A stretch of DNA of 64,000 nucleotides, from NCBI GenBank assembly GCA_934718275.1, contig CAKUZD010000003.1, positions 1 to 64,000 of the forward strand, read 5' to 3'. The notes beneath the pieces were generated by a model, which saw only the letters and a list, made by a program, of their open reading frames with translations, did not search any database and was not told where the DNA came from. The DNA is from an uncultured Candidatus Melainabacteria bacterium (GTDB taxonomy: Bacteria > Cyanobacteriota > Vampirovibrionia > Gastranaerophilales > Gastranaerophilaceae). Numbering within the stretch: position 1 is the first letter of the stretch; the number at the start of each line of letters is the position of its first letter. Made by a program: the position numbers and the translations under genes. Of the stretch, positions 16,921 to 25,814 are shown piece after piece.

Positions 16921-18462
16921 ATGATAAAACCCGTATTTAGGTCACAATTGAATTTTTCTTCTCAGGCGGTTAAAAATAATCAATCGTCAAATGGAAAAAC
17001 AGAACCTAATAAGCGGACAAGTATTTTTTATATTAATGATTTTCATGGTAAATCAATTAATATAGAGAGAACTATTTCAGCATCAAATGAATTTGATAGT
17101 TTTGTTCCTTCAGTACCTACAGATAAACTAAAATTATCATCAGGGGATATTCAATTGGGAGAACATCTTTCTGCTAATAAAGTTATGGTTGAAGCTCAAA
17201 ATGTAATGGGCATAATGGCTTCTGCTGCCGGTAATCATGAATGTGATATGCCGGAACATATTGCAGAACTTATTCCGCAAATGGGTTATAAAATGCTTGC
17301 TTGTAATGTAAATATTAAACCTGAAAATCCTTTGAGCGGTAAAATTGAAAAATCTTATATTCAAGAAGTTGGTGGTAATAAATACGGAATTATAGGGGCT
17401 GCGCCTGTAGATTTATTTTCTCGTTTGAAATATGGGAAAATGTTTAATGAACTAAAAGTTGATAATATTGATGGAACTGTAAAAGATATTCAAACAGAGG
17501 TTGATAAACTTAAAAAACAAGGAGTAAATAAAATCATATTGCTCTCTCATGTTGGGTTTGGGTATGATCAACAAATTGCTCAAAAAACTGATGGAATTGA
17601 TATAATATTAGGCGGACATTCTCATAATTTGGTAAAAGATGTAAAGCCGAATGTAAATTTATTTAATTCAAAAGCAGGCGAACCTGTTGTTATTACGCAG
17701 GCAGGGCGTGATGGAAATTATTTTGGAGTATTAAATGTCGAATGGGATAACAATGGCGTTATGACAAAAGTTCAAAATAATGTTACCGGTACGAGAGGAT
17801 TTAAGCGTAATCCGGTTGTAAAACATTTGTTTGAACAAATTCTTGGGAAACCAAAAGTTGTCGGCGTGATTAATTCAGCTCCACCACCACCTAAAAATGC
17901 TTCTATAGACCCGAGTGGTCATGCTAATTTTATGTGTGATTGTATGAAAGAAGAACTTGGAACAGATATAGCACTATTAGGTTCTGCAACTATTAGGGGT
18001 TATTTTGAAGCCGGAAAATTGGATACAAGGTGGCTTGATGATATTTCTCCATTTAAAGGTAAAATGGTTGTTGCAAATTATACCGAAAAGGAAATTGTAG
18101 ATGCATTAAAAGTTTCTGCAAAATCCTTAGTTAATACAAATAATAAACCCGGGATTGTTCATGTTTCCGGTTTGAAATATACAATAGGTAAAAATGGAGA
18201 ATTAAGAAGTGCTTCTTTTGTTGCTAAAGATGGGAAAGAAACTCCTATTGATATAAAAAATCCAAGAACGGATAAAACTTATAAAACAGCTTTAGTTGAC
18301 TATTATGCACAAGGACATGACGGTTTTACAATGTTGAAAAAATATGACAGTGCAGAACGTGTTTATGATTTTTATATAAGAAAATGCGTAGAGGATTATA
18401 TGTTAAAACATAAAGAACCGGTAGATATTGTAGATGATGGTAGAATTACAATTGTAGATTAA
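16921..18462 (+). CDS. 5'-nucleotidase/UshA-like metallophosphoesterase
   Basis: The 513-residue protein has all the metal-binding motifs of the calcineurin-like 5'-nucleotidase fold: INDFHG (residues 38-43), LSSGDIQLG, GNHECDMPE, LLSHVGFGYD and GGHSHNL. A C-terminal nucleotidase domain follows, with GHDGF near residue 460. Family members hydrolyse nucleotides, often in the periplasm. Here there is no signal peptide. Instead the N terminus (RSQLNFSSQAVKNNQSSN) resembles the F-S/T motif ends of other proteins in this window. GGGGGA precedes the ATG. Substrate not known. It follows the small XRE gene on the same strand. Confidence 0.88.
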   Translation: MIKPVFRSQLNFSSQAVKNNQSSNGKTEPNKRTSIFYINDFHGKSINIERTISASNEFDSFVPSVPTDKLKLSSGDIQLGEHLSANKVMVEAQNVMGIMASAAGNHECDMPEHIAELIPQMGYKMLACNVNIKPENPLSGKIEKSYIQEVGGNKYGIIGAAPVDLFSRLKYGKMFNELKVDNIDGTVKDIQTEVDKLKKQGVNKIILLSHVGFGYDQQIAQKTDGIDIILGGHSHNLVKDVKPNVNLFNSKAGEPVVITQAGRDGNYFGVLNVEWDNNGVMTKVQNNVTGTRGFKRNPVVKHLFEQILGKPKVVGVINSAPPPPKNASIDPSGHANFMCDCMKEELGTDIALLGSATIRGYFEAGKLDTRWLDDISPFKGKMVVANYTEKEIVDALKVSAKSLVNTNNKPGIVHVSGLKYTIGKNGELRSASFVAKDGKETPIDIKNPRTDKTYKTALVDYYAQGHDGFTMLKKYDSAERVYDFYIRKCVEDYMLKHKEPVDIVDDGRITIVD

Positions 18463-18466
18463 AATA

Positions 18467-18496
18467 AAAAAGCGGATGTTTAACATCCGCTTTTTA
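18467..18496. terminator. Bidirectional terminator between convergent genes
   Basis: AGCGGATGTT (18471-18480) pairs with AACATCCGCT (18482-18491), with A and T runs on the two sides. It serves the nucleotidase-like gene and the membrane gene that ends at 18501. Confidence 0.85.
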
Positions 18497-18500
18497 TTTA

Positions 18501-19286
18501 TTAATGTAGATTTGGTTCGATTTTTTCTTTATAAATTTGTACTAAACAGTAATACCAAACAAGTTGTATTATCAATCCGGCATAACCTCCAAGAATTCCT
18601 CCGAGATATATCGCAACAGTTGAGTTATTTGGACTTGTTAAACCCATAATAAATCCAACGATAAAACTTGGTAACATGCTAATTATATATACAGGAATAA
18701 ATAACAATCCCAGTAAAACGAATTCTCCAAAACAGTATTTCATGTACTTAAAAGGAAGTGTTATATTAAATAAACCTGCTTGATCAAAGTTTTTAGTGTA
18801 AGCGGTGTATATAAATTGCACAAAACCACAAGCAAGTAAAATAACGGACATAAGTAAAATACCAATGATAACAGAAATTAGTGAAGTTTTTATAGTGCAA
18901 ATTCCTGCAGCTACAATACAAGCTACTGTTATATAAAATCCCCAACATATCATTAACGGAAGTGCTTTGAAGAAAATTTTTATAGGTTCAAAATTAATGT
19001 CCGGCATGTATTCTTCTTGTTCTACTAAAAAAGAGTTGTGAGAAAAGATTAAATTGTATCCGCCAAAATAAATTCCAAGAAGGATTAATAGTATTACTAT
19101 TCCTAAAATAGTCGATAAATCAGGTAATTGTGGGGCTTGTTCGATTGTTTTAGAAATATTTTCTATATAAACAGAAGCAACAGAAACCAATCCTGTAAGT
19201 GCAAGCAGCCCTATGTGTTTTACCAATGCATTTGGACCTTTGTACACTTTTTTAAGCCCTTCAATAAGATTTGCAAAAATATTCAT
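18501..19286 (-). CDS. Multi-pass membrane protein, third gene of a paralogous trio
   Basis: The protein is 261 residues with about six hydrophobic segments and no recognised catalytic motif. After the first segments, a conserved DINFEPIKIFFKALPLMICW stretch is nearly repeated in the neighbouring protein as DINFDSIKIALNKIPFIVFL, which marks the two as paralogues. The stop of the previous gene overlaps its start (TAATG), and GAGAGG precedes it, so the two are translationally coupled. The arrangement suggests subunits of one membrane complex. The function is unknown. Confidence 0.7.
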   Translation of the reverse strand: MNIFANLIEGLKKVYKGPNALVKHIGLLALTGLVSVASVYIENISKTIEQAPQLPDLSTILGIVILLILLGIYFGGYNLIFSHNSFLVEQEEYMPDINFEPIKIFFKALPLMICWGFYITVACIVAAGICTIKTSLISVIIGILLMSVILLACGFVQFIYTAYTKNFDQAGLFNITLPFKYMKYCFGEFVLLGLLFIPVYIISMLPSFIVGFIMGLTSPNNSTVAIYLGGILGGYAGLIIQLVWYYCLVQIYKEKIEPNLH

Positions 19287-20032
19287 TAATCCTCTCTTTC
19301 TTTTGTTTTAATCAATTCGTAATCCCATACTAATGTTCCAATTGCAAGTGTGTAGGTAAGTATTATTGCAGTGAGAAAGTTCGATAATTTTGTAATGGTT
19401 GTTTGTTGAGATGAAATTACAAAATTAATGGAGCTAACATCTCCTTTGTATATTACTGCTGTAACTATGCCGATTGCAAAAAACAGAATAAAAATAACAA
19501 ATAATGTTATGATATATGCAGAAATTACAACCCATAATTTTTTTATTAATAATAAAAAATATTCCTTAACCGTAAATTTTTTAAATAACAATTTAAAATC
19601 ATCATTATTGAATTTGTAAGAAAAGCCGGCTTGTGCCATTGTTAACGGAATTGCAAGAAGTGTTCCCAAACAAAATGCAGGATATTGGTATTTTGTAAAT
19701 GCACTTATTATAACTAAAGGAACATCAAGTAAAAAGACAATAAATGGGATTTTATTTAATGCTATTTTTATACTATCAAAGTTTATATCAGGTAATTCTC
19801 TAGAGTGTAAAAACAATGTTTCATAGCCGGTTAAAAATAATCCAAATAAAATTATTAATCCGGCAAATAAAAATTTTTGAATTAAATTTATTTCTATAAT
19901 ACTTTGTTCATTAAGAGAAAGAAAGCCATTTATTAAGCCAATCATTCCGCACATAGAAAACAAACAAACTTGTCTATTTATGGAGTCTTTTTTAGTGTAT
20001 AAAATTTTTATGGCATTAAGCATATTAGCCAT
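19286..20032 (-). CDS. Multi-pass membrane protein, second gene of the trio
   Basis: This is a 248-residue hydrophobic protein with about six membrane segments. An upstream ATG at 20050 would add six residues. ATG 20032 is preferred because AGAAAGGA lies 7 nt before it. It overlaps the preceding gene by 8 nt and the following one by 1 nt. It shares the LPDINFDSIKI block with the downstream protein and its general layout (short helix, then paired hydrophobic segments) with both neighbours. No named family was recognised. Confidence 0.7.
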   Translation of the reverse strand: MANMLNAIKILYTKKDSINRQVCLFSMCGMIGLINGFLSLNEQSIIEINLIQKFLFAGLIILFGLFLTGYETLFLHSRELPDINFDSIKIALNKIPFIVFLLDVPLVIISAFTKYQYPAFCLGTLLAIPLTMAQAGFSYKFNNDDFKLLFKKFTVKEYFLLLIKKLWVVISAYIITLFVIFILFFAIGIVTAVIYKGDVSSINFVISSQQTTITKLSNFLTAIILTYTLAIGTLVWDYELIKTKERED

Positions 20033-20819
20033 TGTTGTTTCCTTTCTCAAGGTTATCTGTATTTTGTATATTTAAAACAGGTCTAATAAATTCTTTGTAG
20101 GAAGGAATTAATGAATATGGGAATGCAAAATACCAAGTTATAATAATAAAGTAAGTTGCAATTGTATTCATTATAATATCTATGAAATAGAAATTATTTG
20201 TAATATAGCCTATTTTATCAATTCCGGTAAGACCGGCTAAAATGTAAATTGTTACATAAACAGCCATAGCAACTAATGTTGAAAGTAAAAACAAACAAAA
20301 ATTGATATATAAAGGTTTGTATGTTTGTTTAATAATTTTGAAAAGATATGTAAGTTTCCATAGATTTTTTGTGTCAAATGACTCAGCAAAAGTTATAAAA
20401 ATGTATTGAACTGATATGGAAAGTATTAAAATTAATGTGATAATTATAATAGGTATAATTAGTTTGTGGGTAAATACGTATGCTATAAAAGCCAACAAAA
20501 CACTTATAACTGCGTATGTTCCCCAAATTATGCTTAATTTAAACACACCCCAAGCTATTTCAGAGTGAATTTTTTTTATATTGGGTAAAACCCCGTTATT
20601 TACATTATGTATTGCATTATGCAAAAACTGTATGCCGTATATAAAAACCAAAAAGCCTAAAAGCATATCAATCGGGTTGTCTTTATATGTGTCTATAGTG
20701 CTGAATTTTACGTCATACAAGGAAGAAGTAAATGCCCATATTAATGCAAATAAAAATATCCAAATGTGTGCTTTTTTGTTTTCAAAAACTTTTTTATAGC
20801 AATTTATAATTGATGTCAT
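20025..20819 (-). CDS. Multi-pass membrane protein, first gene of the trio
   Basis: A 264-residue protein with five or six hydrophobic segments and a soluble loop containing VLPNIKKIHSEIAWGVFK. That loop aligns by position with the DINF block of the two downstream proteins but is more diverged. AAGGAG precedes the ATG. It opens a three-gene operon that runs away from prfB. A transporter-like or stress-membrane role would be a guess. No motif supports one. Confidence 0.7.
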   Translation of the reverse strand: MTSIINCYKKVFENKKAHIWIFLFALIWAFTSSLYDVKFSTIDTYKDNPIDMLLGFLVFIYGIQFLHNAIHNVNNGVLPNIKKIHSEIAWGVFKLSIIWGTYAVISVLLAFIAYVFTHKLIIPIIIITLILILSISVQYIFITFAESFDTKNLWKLTYLFKIIKQTYKPLYINFCLFLLSTLVAMAVYVTIYILAGLTGIDKIGYITNNFYFIDIIMNTIATYFIIITWYFAFPYSLIPSYKEFIRPVLNIQNTDNLEKGNNNG

Positions 20820-20906
20820 AACTTCTCCTTAAAAATAATTATAACAGTTTTTTTTCTTATTGCAATACATATTTTAATATAACTCTTTTTATGGTAAACT
20901 CGTCTT

Positions 20907-21990
20907 ATGGATACAGAAATAAAACAACAATTGAATTTTTTAAAATTACGGTTTGAGAAGATAAAGGAGTGTCTTTGACACAGAAAAATTAAAGTCAGAT
21001 TTAGATAATTTAGAATTTGAGATGCAAAAACCTGAAATTTGGGCAAATCAAAAAAAAGCATCAGGGTTAGGGGCAAAAATCCGTGATATAAAAGATAATC
21101 TTGAATTTGTTGAAAAGTGGCAGAATGTTATTGCTGATGCGGAAATAGCTCTGGAAATAGCAGATGCAGATATTTTGAACGAAACATCAGAACAACTAAA
21201 ATCCATGGAAAAAGCCCTTGAAAAATTTGAGATTAAGCAGATGCTTAGTGGAGAATATGATGAAGCTGACGCGATTTTAACCATTAATGCAGGAGCAGGT
21301 GGAACAGATGCTCAAGATTGGGCAAGTTTGATGCTAAGAATGTATATAAGATGGGCAGAAAGCCATGATTGGAAAGTAGAACTTTTAGATAAATTAGATG
21401 GTGATGAAGCCGGAATTAAGTCTGCAACCATTAAAATAACAGGAAAATTTGCTTACGGATATGCAAAAGCCGAAAAAGGGGTCCACAGGCTGGTTCGAAT
21501 TTCCCCGTTTAATGCTAACGGAAAACGGCAAACAAGCTTTGCTTCAGTAGAAGTTTCTCCGATAATAGAAGATTTTGAAAAAACTATAACTATTCCCCCT
21601 GAAGATTTGGAAATAGATACAATGCGCTCAGGTGGTGCAGGGGGACAGAATGTTAATAAGGTAGAAACTGCTGTAAGGATATTGCATAAACCTACAGGAA
21701 TTGTTGTTAAGTGTCAACAAGAGCGTTCTCAATTACAAAACAAAGAGAATGCTATGCAAATATTGGCATCAAAATTATTAGCAATCAAACAAGCTGAACA
21801 TGAAAAAAAATTGGCAGAGCTAAAAGGTGAAAATGTTGATATAAATTTTGGTTCACAAATTCGTTCTTATGTATTCCATCCGTATAAAATGGTAAAAGAT
21901 CACAGAACAAATTATGAAGTAGGGAATGTAGACGCCGTAATGGATGGCGATTTAGATGGATTTATTGAGGCTTATTTAAGAATTAATTAG
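20907..21990 (+). CDS. prfB: Peptide chain release factor 2, with programmed +1 frameshift
   Basis: RF2 ends translation at UGA and UAA. The reading frame begins with ATG at 20907, runs 23 codons and meets an in-frame TGA at 20976-20978. The site reads AAGGAG-TGT-CTT-TGA-C, the classical RF2 autoregulatory +1 frameshift with an internal Shine-Dalgarno 3 nt before CTT. Skipping the T at 20976 gives a product of about 360 residues, normal for RF2 (join 20907-20975, 20977-21990). The body has the SPF tripeptide (RISPFNANGKRQTSF) that reads stop codons and the catalytic GGQ in SGGAGGQNVNKVE. No clear ribosome-binding site precedes the first ATG. A start at 21022 would lose the N-terminal helices and is less likely. 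Confidence 0.95.
20965..20979 (+). promoter_or_regulatory. RF2 programmed frameshift site
   Basis: AAGGAG at 20964-20969 and CTTTGAC at 20973-20979 form the standard site where low RF2 activity at UGA allows a +1 slip from CTT to TTT. The gene is therefore feedback-controlled by its own product. Confidence 0.93.
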
Positions 21991-22138
21991 CTTGTTTGTA
22001 CGAAAAGAATATCTTTAGTTTAGCAAAATTGTGTTGTCTTAATTTAAACAATTAGTAAATTTTTAGTAATATAAAAGATTTTAAAGTCAATTTTTGCAGA
22101 TAAAAATACTTTATGAATAGGTAAGGTTAGGTATAATC

Positions 22139-23017
22139 ATGTCTCTTGATAAGGTATATTTATCTTCTCATAATAATAATGAATATCATCCTCAAAAGAA
22201 AAAAGAGGATAATACTGAGCTTAATCCTGTTGAAAAAACAGTTGTGAACAGTGTTGCACCGGCGCGCAGGTTATATGATATTCCGGATATGTTAAAAAGC
22301 GGGGATACTATTGCGGCTGCAGGTTTGGCAGGTTTAACAATTGTGAGTTTGCCGGAAGATTGTAGGGATTTGAGAGCTGCTTATGACCATTCTGCTTGTG
22401 TCTTGCAGAGAAAGCGAATCTCAACACCTTACAATTATCGAAAATATCAGCATGATTTTTCGTTTTTTAGAGGAACATTATTGCATGAAGCTATGAAACG
22501 AGTAAAATCTGAGCGCGGAAAGAAAATTGTTGATAAGCTTTATAAGGCAGATGTCACTCTTTATAATACAAGATTTGGGGAATGGGTACAAAAAGTCCTT
22601 GGTATAAAAAATGGTAAAGATGTGAAATCTGCTATAAAAAATTTGTATGGAAAAGAATCTCCTGTTCAAAAAATAATTGTAAAAAATGATTTTTTAGGTT
22701 TAAAAGAATTAACAGGTAGGGCTATGAAACGAACTTCTTTATTGGGTGTTATATTCATGGGGTTATTAGAACTTCCAAAAATTATTAAATCGACAACAAA
22801 AGGAGATGATACAACTGAAAAATCCAAATCATTTGCGAAACAGGTTGGAAAATCTTCTCTCAATGTGTTAGGTGTAACTGTTGGGATGGGGTATTTGGGC
22901 GCAATTGGAGCAAAAAAATATGGAGCATTAGGCTCATTAATAGGTATGGGATTAGGTGTTATTGCAGGAGCAGGAACATCAAAGTGGATACAAAATTTAT
23001 TAATTCAAAAAGATTAA
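22139..23017 (+). CDS. Hypothetical protein with C-terminal glycine-rich hydrophobic region
   Basis: No family was recognised for this 292-residue protein. The N-terminal 40 residues are polar and Asn/Lys-rich. A basic central region (KRVKSERGKKIVDKLYKADV) follows, then a hydrophobic helix (LLGVIFMGLLELPKI). Residues 245-285 form a glycine-zipper-like pair of segments (GVTVGMGYLGAIGAKKYG, GSLIGMGLGVIAGAGTS). Such segments often pack in membranes. TAAGG lies upstream of the ATG. It stands alone after prfB and convergent to the PHP gene. Confidence 0.65.
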   Translation: MSLDKVYLSSHNNNEYHPQKKKEDNTELNPVEKTVVNSVAPARRLYDIPDMLKSGDTIAAAGLAGLTIVSLPEDCRDLRAAYDHSACVLQRKRISTPYNYRKYQHDFSFFRGTLLHEAMKRVKSERGKKIVDKLYKADVTLYNTRFGEWVQKVLGIKNGKDVKSAIKNLYGKESPVQKIIVKNDFLGLKELTGRAMKRTSLLGVIFMGLLELPKIIKSTTKGDDTTEKSKSFAKQVGKSSLNVLGVTVGMGYLGAIGAKKYGALGSLIGMGLGVIAGAGTSKWIQNLLIQKD

Positions 23018-23033
23018 GTTAAATGTTTAAGTT

Positions 23034-23657
23034 TTATAATAAATTTTTGCCATGTAAATCAGTTCCACCTGTTTTTATTAAATTATATTTGTTTGCAATT
23101 TTTTCAACTGTTTCAACTGTGTGGAATTTGATTATTCCTCTGTGTCGTTTGTATGGGTAATACACTTCTATGCCATCTAAACCATAAGTCATAAGCCTTT
23201 GGATAAATTTGTCTAAGTTAATAGCCCAACAACAAGCAGGATGAGCTATTACAGCAATTCCACCTGCGTTATGAATTGCAGTGATAAGCTTTTTGATATC
23301 TCTTTTTGCAAAAATTCTAACAATATCCAGTTCTGTTTCTCGTTTGTTTTTGGCACAAAATTGTTGTAATTCTTTATTATTAACATCAATCCCATAAGCT
23401 AAAAGGTGCATAAATACATAGCCGCACCATACGTCAAATTCAATTGCCGGGATTAAGATATTATCTTGGATTTGTTTATGAACATCAAGAGTGTTGTGGT
23501 CACAAATTGCAATTTTTTTATACCCCTTTTCTTTTGCTTGTTTTATGATGTCAAAAGCATCAGCTTCACCATCAGAAAAAGTTGTGTGTATATGCAGATT
23601 TACTTTATTATTTTCAAAATCTTCTTTAGTATAATTTTTTATTTCTTCTTTTATCAT
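23034..23657 (-). CDS. PHP-domain metal-dependent phosphoesterase
   Basis: The 207-residue protein carries the PHP motifs: NLHIHTTFSDG, AICDHNTLD, PAIEFDV, IAHPACC and TGGTDLHG. Together these supply the His and Asp ligands of a trinuclear metal site. It is closest in layout to the YciV/TrpH group of nucleoside phosphatases and 3',5'-phosphodiesterases but shorter than their usual 280 residues, lacking most of the inserted domain. The frame could open at 23693. ATG 23657 is preferred because AAGGAA lies just upstream. The substrate is unknown. Confidence 0.82.
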   Translation of the reverse strand: MIKEEIKNYTKEDFENNKVNLHIHTTFSDGEADAFDIIKQAKEKGYKKIAICDHNTLDVHKQIQDNILIPAIEFDVWCGYVFMHLLAYGIDVNNKELQQFCAKNKRETELDIVRIFAKRDIKKLITAIHNAGGIAVIAHPACCWAINLDKFIQRLMTYGLDGIEVYYPYKRHRGIIKFHTVETVEKIANKYNLIKTGGTDLHGKNLL

Positions 23658-23793
23658 ATTGAGTTCCTTACCTTCCCGTTGCTTGGTTATCAATTTTAAT
23701 AAAGTTGGTTTCTATAAGTTGATGAGGGTTTTGTTTCCAATTTGGTACTCAAGTGAGCACGGGAAAGCTTTGTCTCTTTTCACTTAATCATGT

Positions 23794-23815
23794 TTGTACT
23801 AAAATAATTGTACAA
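23794..23815. promoter_or_regulatory. Palindrome TTGTAC-N10-GTACAA in the promoter region of the 23.8 kb operon
   Basis: Two perfect 6-bp arms are spaced one helical turn apart, 14 nt upstream of the ATG and just before AAGGAG. The position suits a repressor operator. The binding protein is unknown. Confidence 0.4.
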
Positions 23816-23829
23816 TAAAAAGGAGAGTT

Positions 23830-24831
23830 ATGGCTAACAAAAGTGTTTGGTTAATATTTTTTGAAGGTATAAAGATTTATGCATTGAATATTCATAAATT
23901 TATTTTTTATATGGCTTTTCCTATATTGGGGCAGGTTGTCGGATTATTTTTTATTTTTGGGATGACATATTGGTTTACTCAAAATATGCAAGATATTGCC
24001 GCAAAATATAATGCATTAAATAATCTGTCGTCTATGATTACGTTAATTGTTGTTTCGGTAATTCCCGGGTTGTTAATTTTAGTAAAAGCATTTTGGAACT
24101 ATTTGGTCAGTTTTGTTGCTCTGAATTCTATGACTGAAGGATATTTAAACACCGGTAGAGTATATGATTTTAAGGCTCATAATTCTATAGTTACTCAAAA
24201 GACGTTTTCTTTTATTGCAGTTTGGTTTTTAATTAGTATTATGTCAATAATTGGGGTAATTCCTTTTTTCGTAGTTATAGCTGCAATATTTTTTGTTTAT
24301 TTTTGTTTGGTGTTTCAAGTTTTTACTTTTGAAAACGGACTATCTCCTGTTGGATATTTTAGACGTAGTTTTATATTAATCAAAGGAAATTTTGCGAGAA
24401 CCTTTTTATTAATGGCTATTTTAACAATTTTGACATATTGTTTGCTAGTGCAAGGACTTGGTGTTTTATTTGATGCGTTTAATTGGACACAATCATTAGA
24501 AAAAGTATTTGAGGCTTGGGCTTTTACACTCCCATTGGAATTGATAAAAGGGGTTGAAATTACTCCATCAATGGTTGGGATGGTTCTTGTAAAAAGTTTA
24601 ATTTCTTTTATTGTGGTTGGTTTTACAATGCCACTTAGAAGTATTTGTTGGACATTATGGTATAATAATCTTGCATCTGCCGGAGAAGAAGCTGTTGTAA
24701 AGAAGCCGGCAAGAAAACGAACTAAAAAAGTTTCTGAACAAAAAACAGTTGCAAAGACTTTTAAGATTGAAAAAAGAGGTATTGATCCTGAAATAATAAG
24801 ACGAGCAAGATTAGAAGACGATGAGTATTAG
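23830..24831 (+). CDS. Multi-pass membrane protein with basic C-terminal tail
   Basis: A 333-residue protein with about six hydrophobic segments through residue 280, followed by a Lys/Arg-rich cytoplasmic tail (KKPARKRTKKVSEQ). It has a general resemblance to the trio at 18.5-20.8 kb and to DUF975/GPDPase-membrane-type proteins, but no diagnostic motif. AAGGAG precedes the ATG. It is the first gene of an apparent operon with a zinc-ribbon protein (2-nt gap) and RNase PH (11-nt gap). Confidence 0.7.
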   Translation: MANKSVWLIFFEGIKIYALNIHKFIFYMAFPILGQVVGLFFIFGMTYWFTQNMQDIAAKYNALNNLSSMITLIVVSVIPGLLILVKAFWNYLVSFVALNSMTEGYLNTGRVYDFKAHNSIVTQKTFSFIAVWFLISIMSIIGVIPFFVVIAAIFFVYFCLVFQVFTFENGLSPVGYFRRSFILIKGNFARTFLLMAILTILTYCLLVQGLGVLFDAFNWTQSLEKVFEAWAFTLPLELIKGVEITPSMVGMVLVKSLISFIVVGFTMPLRSICWTLWYNNLASAGEEAVVKKPARKRTKKVSEQKTVAKTFKIEKRGIDPEIIRRARLEDDEY

Positions 24832-24833
24832 TT

Positions 24834-25061
24834 ATGTTTATCTGTAAAAATTGTAAATCGGTAGATAAGTTTGAATTGATGTTTTCTCCTGACTACAGAG
24901 GTGAAAAGAAATTTTTGCAAGAATATAACAAAGATGGTGATATTCAAATAACAGTTGACGGTTATAAATTTGTTCCGGATTTGCAGTTTATGAATGAGCA
25001 TGCAGTCTGCAAGTATTGTGGGCAAATATATATGTGGGATTATGATAGTAGTAAAAAGTAA
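24834..25061 (+). CDS. Small zinc-ribbon protein
   Basis: The product has 75 residues with CKNC at 4-7 and CKYC at 58-61, a two-knuckle layout that fits one zinc ion. A charged middle region separates them. It could be a nucleic-acid or protein-binding ribbon. No named family was recognised. Its ATG begins 2 nt after the stop of the membrane-protein gene and lacks a strong ribosome-binding site, so translation is probably coupled. Confidence 0.7.
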   Translation: MFICKNCKSVDKFELMFSPDYRGEKKFLQEYNKDGDIQITVDGYKFVPDLQFMNEHAVCKYCGQIYMWDYDSSKK

Positions 25062-25072
25062 AGTAGGTTGGT

Positions 25073-25777
25073 ATGAAAAGAGAAAATCGTGCAAATGATG
25101 AAATGAGAGAAATAAAATTTACAAAGGATTATACAAAACACGCTTTAGGCTCAGTTTTAGTAGAATTTGGTGATACTAGGGTTATAACCACAGCTTCGGT
25201 AGAAGCATGTAAACCTAAATGGATGGATAAAGATGATTTAAGAGGGTGGGTAACTGCGGAATATTCCTTATTGCCTTCTGCACCAAACACAAGATGCCAA
25301 AGAGAAAGGACTAAGATTTCCGGTCGTACGCAAGAAATTCAACGTCTTATAGGTAGAAGTTTAAGAGCTTGTGTGGATTTAACAAAAATGTCTGATTTGA
25401 CTGTGACAATTGATGCCGATGTAATTCAAGCTGATGGTGGAACACGAACTGCAAGTATTTGTGGAGGTTTTTTGGCTATGAAAATTGCGGTAGAAAAATT
25501 ATTAAAAGAAGGAAAATTAAAGGAAAATCCTATAATAGAACCAATTGGGGCTATTTCTGCCGGTATTATTGATGGAGAAGTGAGACTTGATTTAGATTAC
25601 ATAGAAGATTCGCATGCTCAAGTTGATAGTAATATTGTTTTGACAAAAAGCGGAAAGATAATAGAATTTCAAACAACCGCAGAAGGTGAACCTTATGAAC
25701 AAGAAAAAATGATTGAAATTTTTAACGTTGCTCAAAAAGGTATAAAAAAAATAATTGATATGTATGAAAATGTTTAG
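25073..25777 (+). CDS. rph: Ribonuclease PH
   Basis: RNase PH trims tRNA 3' ends phosphorolytically. The 234-residue product has the family motifs GSVLVEFGDTRVITTASVE, GWVTAEYSLLPSAP, the SGRTQEIQRLIGRSLR phosphate-site block, IDADVIQADGGTRTASICG and the C-terminal EFQTTAEGEPY. Length is normal. It is third in the operon, 11 nt after the zinc-ribbon gene. The promoter of the next gene pair overlaps its last codons. Confidence 0.95.
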   Translation: MKRENRANDEMREIKFTKDYTKHALGSVLVEFGDTRVITTASVEACKPKWMDKDDLRGWVTAEYSLLPSAPNTRCQRERTKISGRTQEIQRLIGRSLRACVDLTKMSDLTVTIDADVIQADGGTRTASICGGFLAMKIAVEKLLKEGKLKENPIIEPIGAISAGIIDGEVRLDLDYIEDSHAQVDSNIVLTKSGKIIEFQTTAEGEPYEQEKMIEIFNVAQKGIKKIIDMYENV

Positions 25778-25783
25778 TATAAT
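25755..25783 (+). promoter_or_regulatory. Sigma-70 promoter of the secreted coiled-coil pair
   Basis: TTGATA (25755-25760), a 17-nt spacer and a perfect TATAAT (25778-25783). The -35 box and spacer lie in the last codons of rph. Confidence 0.8.
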
Positions 25784-25814
25784 ATTTGCGTAATTAAGAA
25801 GGAGGTTTAATAAT

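Noticed and set aside
23700..23790. Possible riboswitch upstream of the PHP gene (AAGTGA...TCACTT pairing)
   Set aside because: Only one short stem could be drawn and no known aptamer core was recognised.
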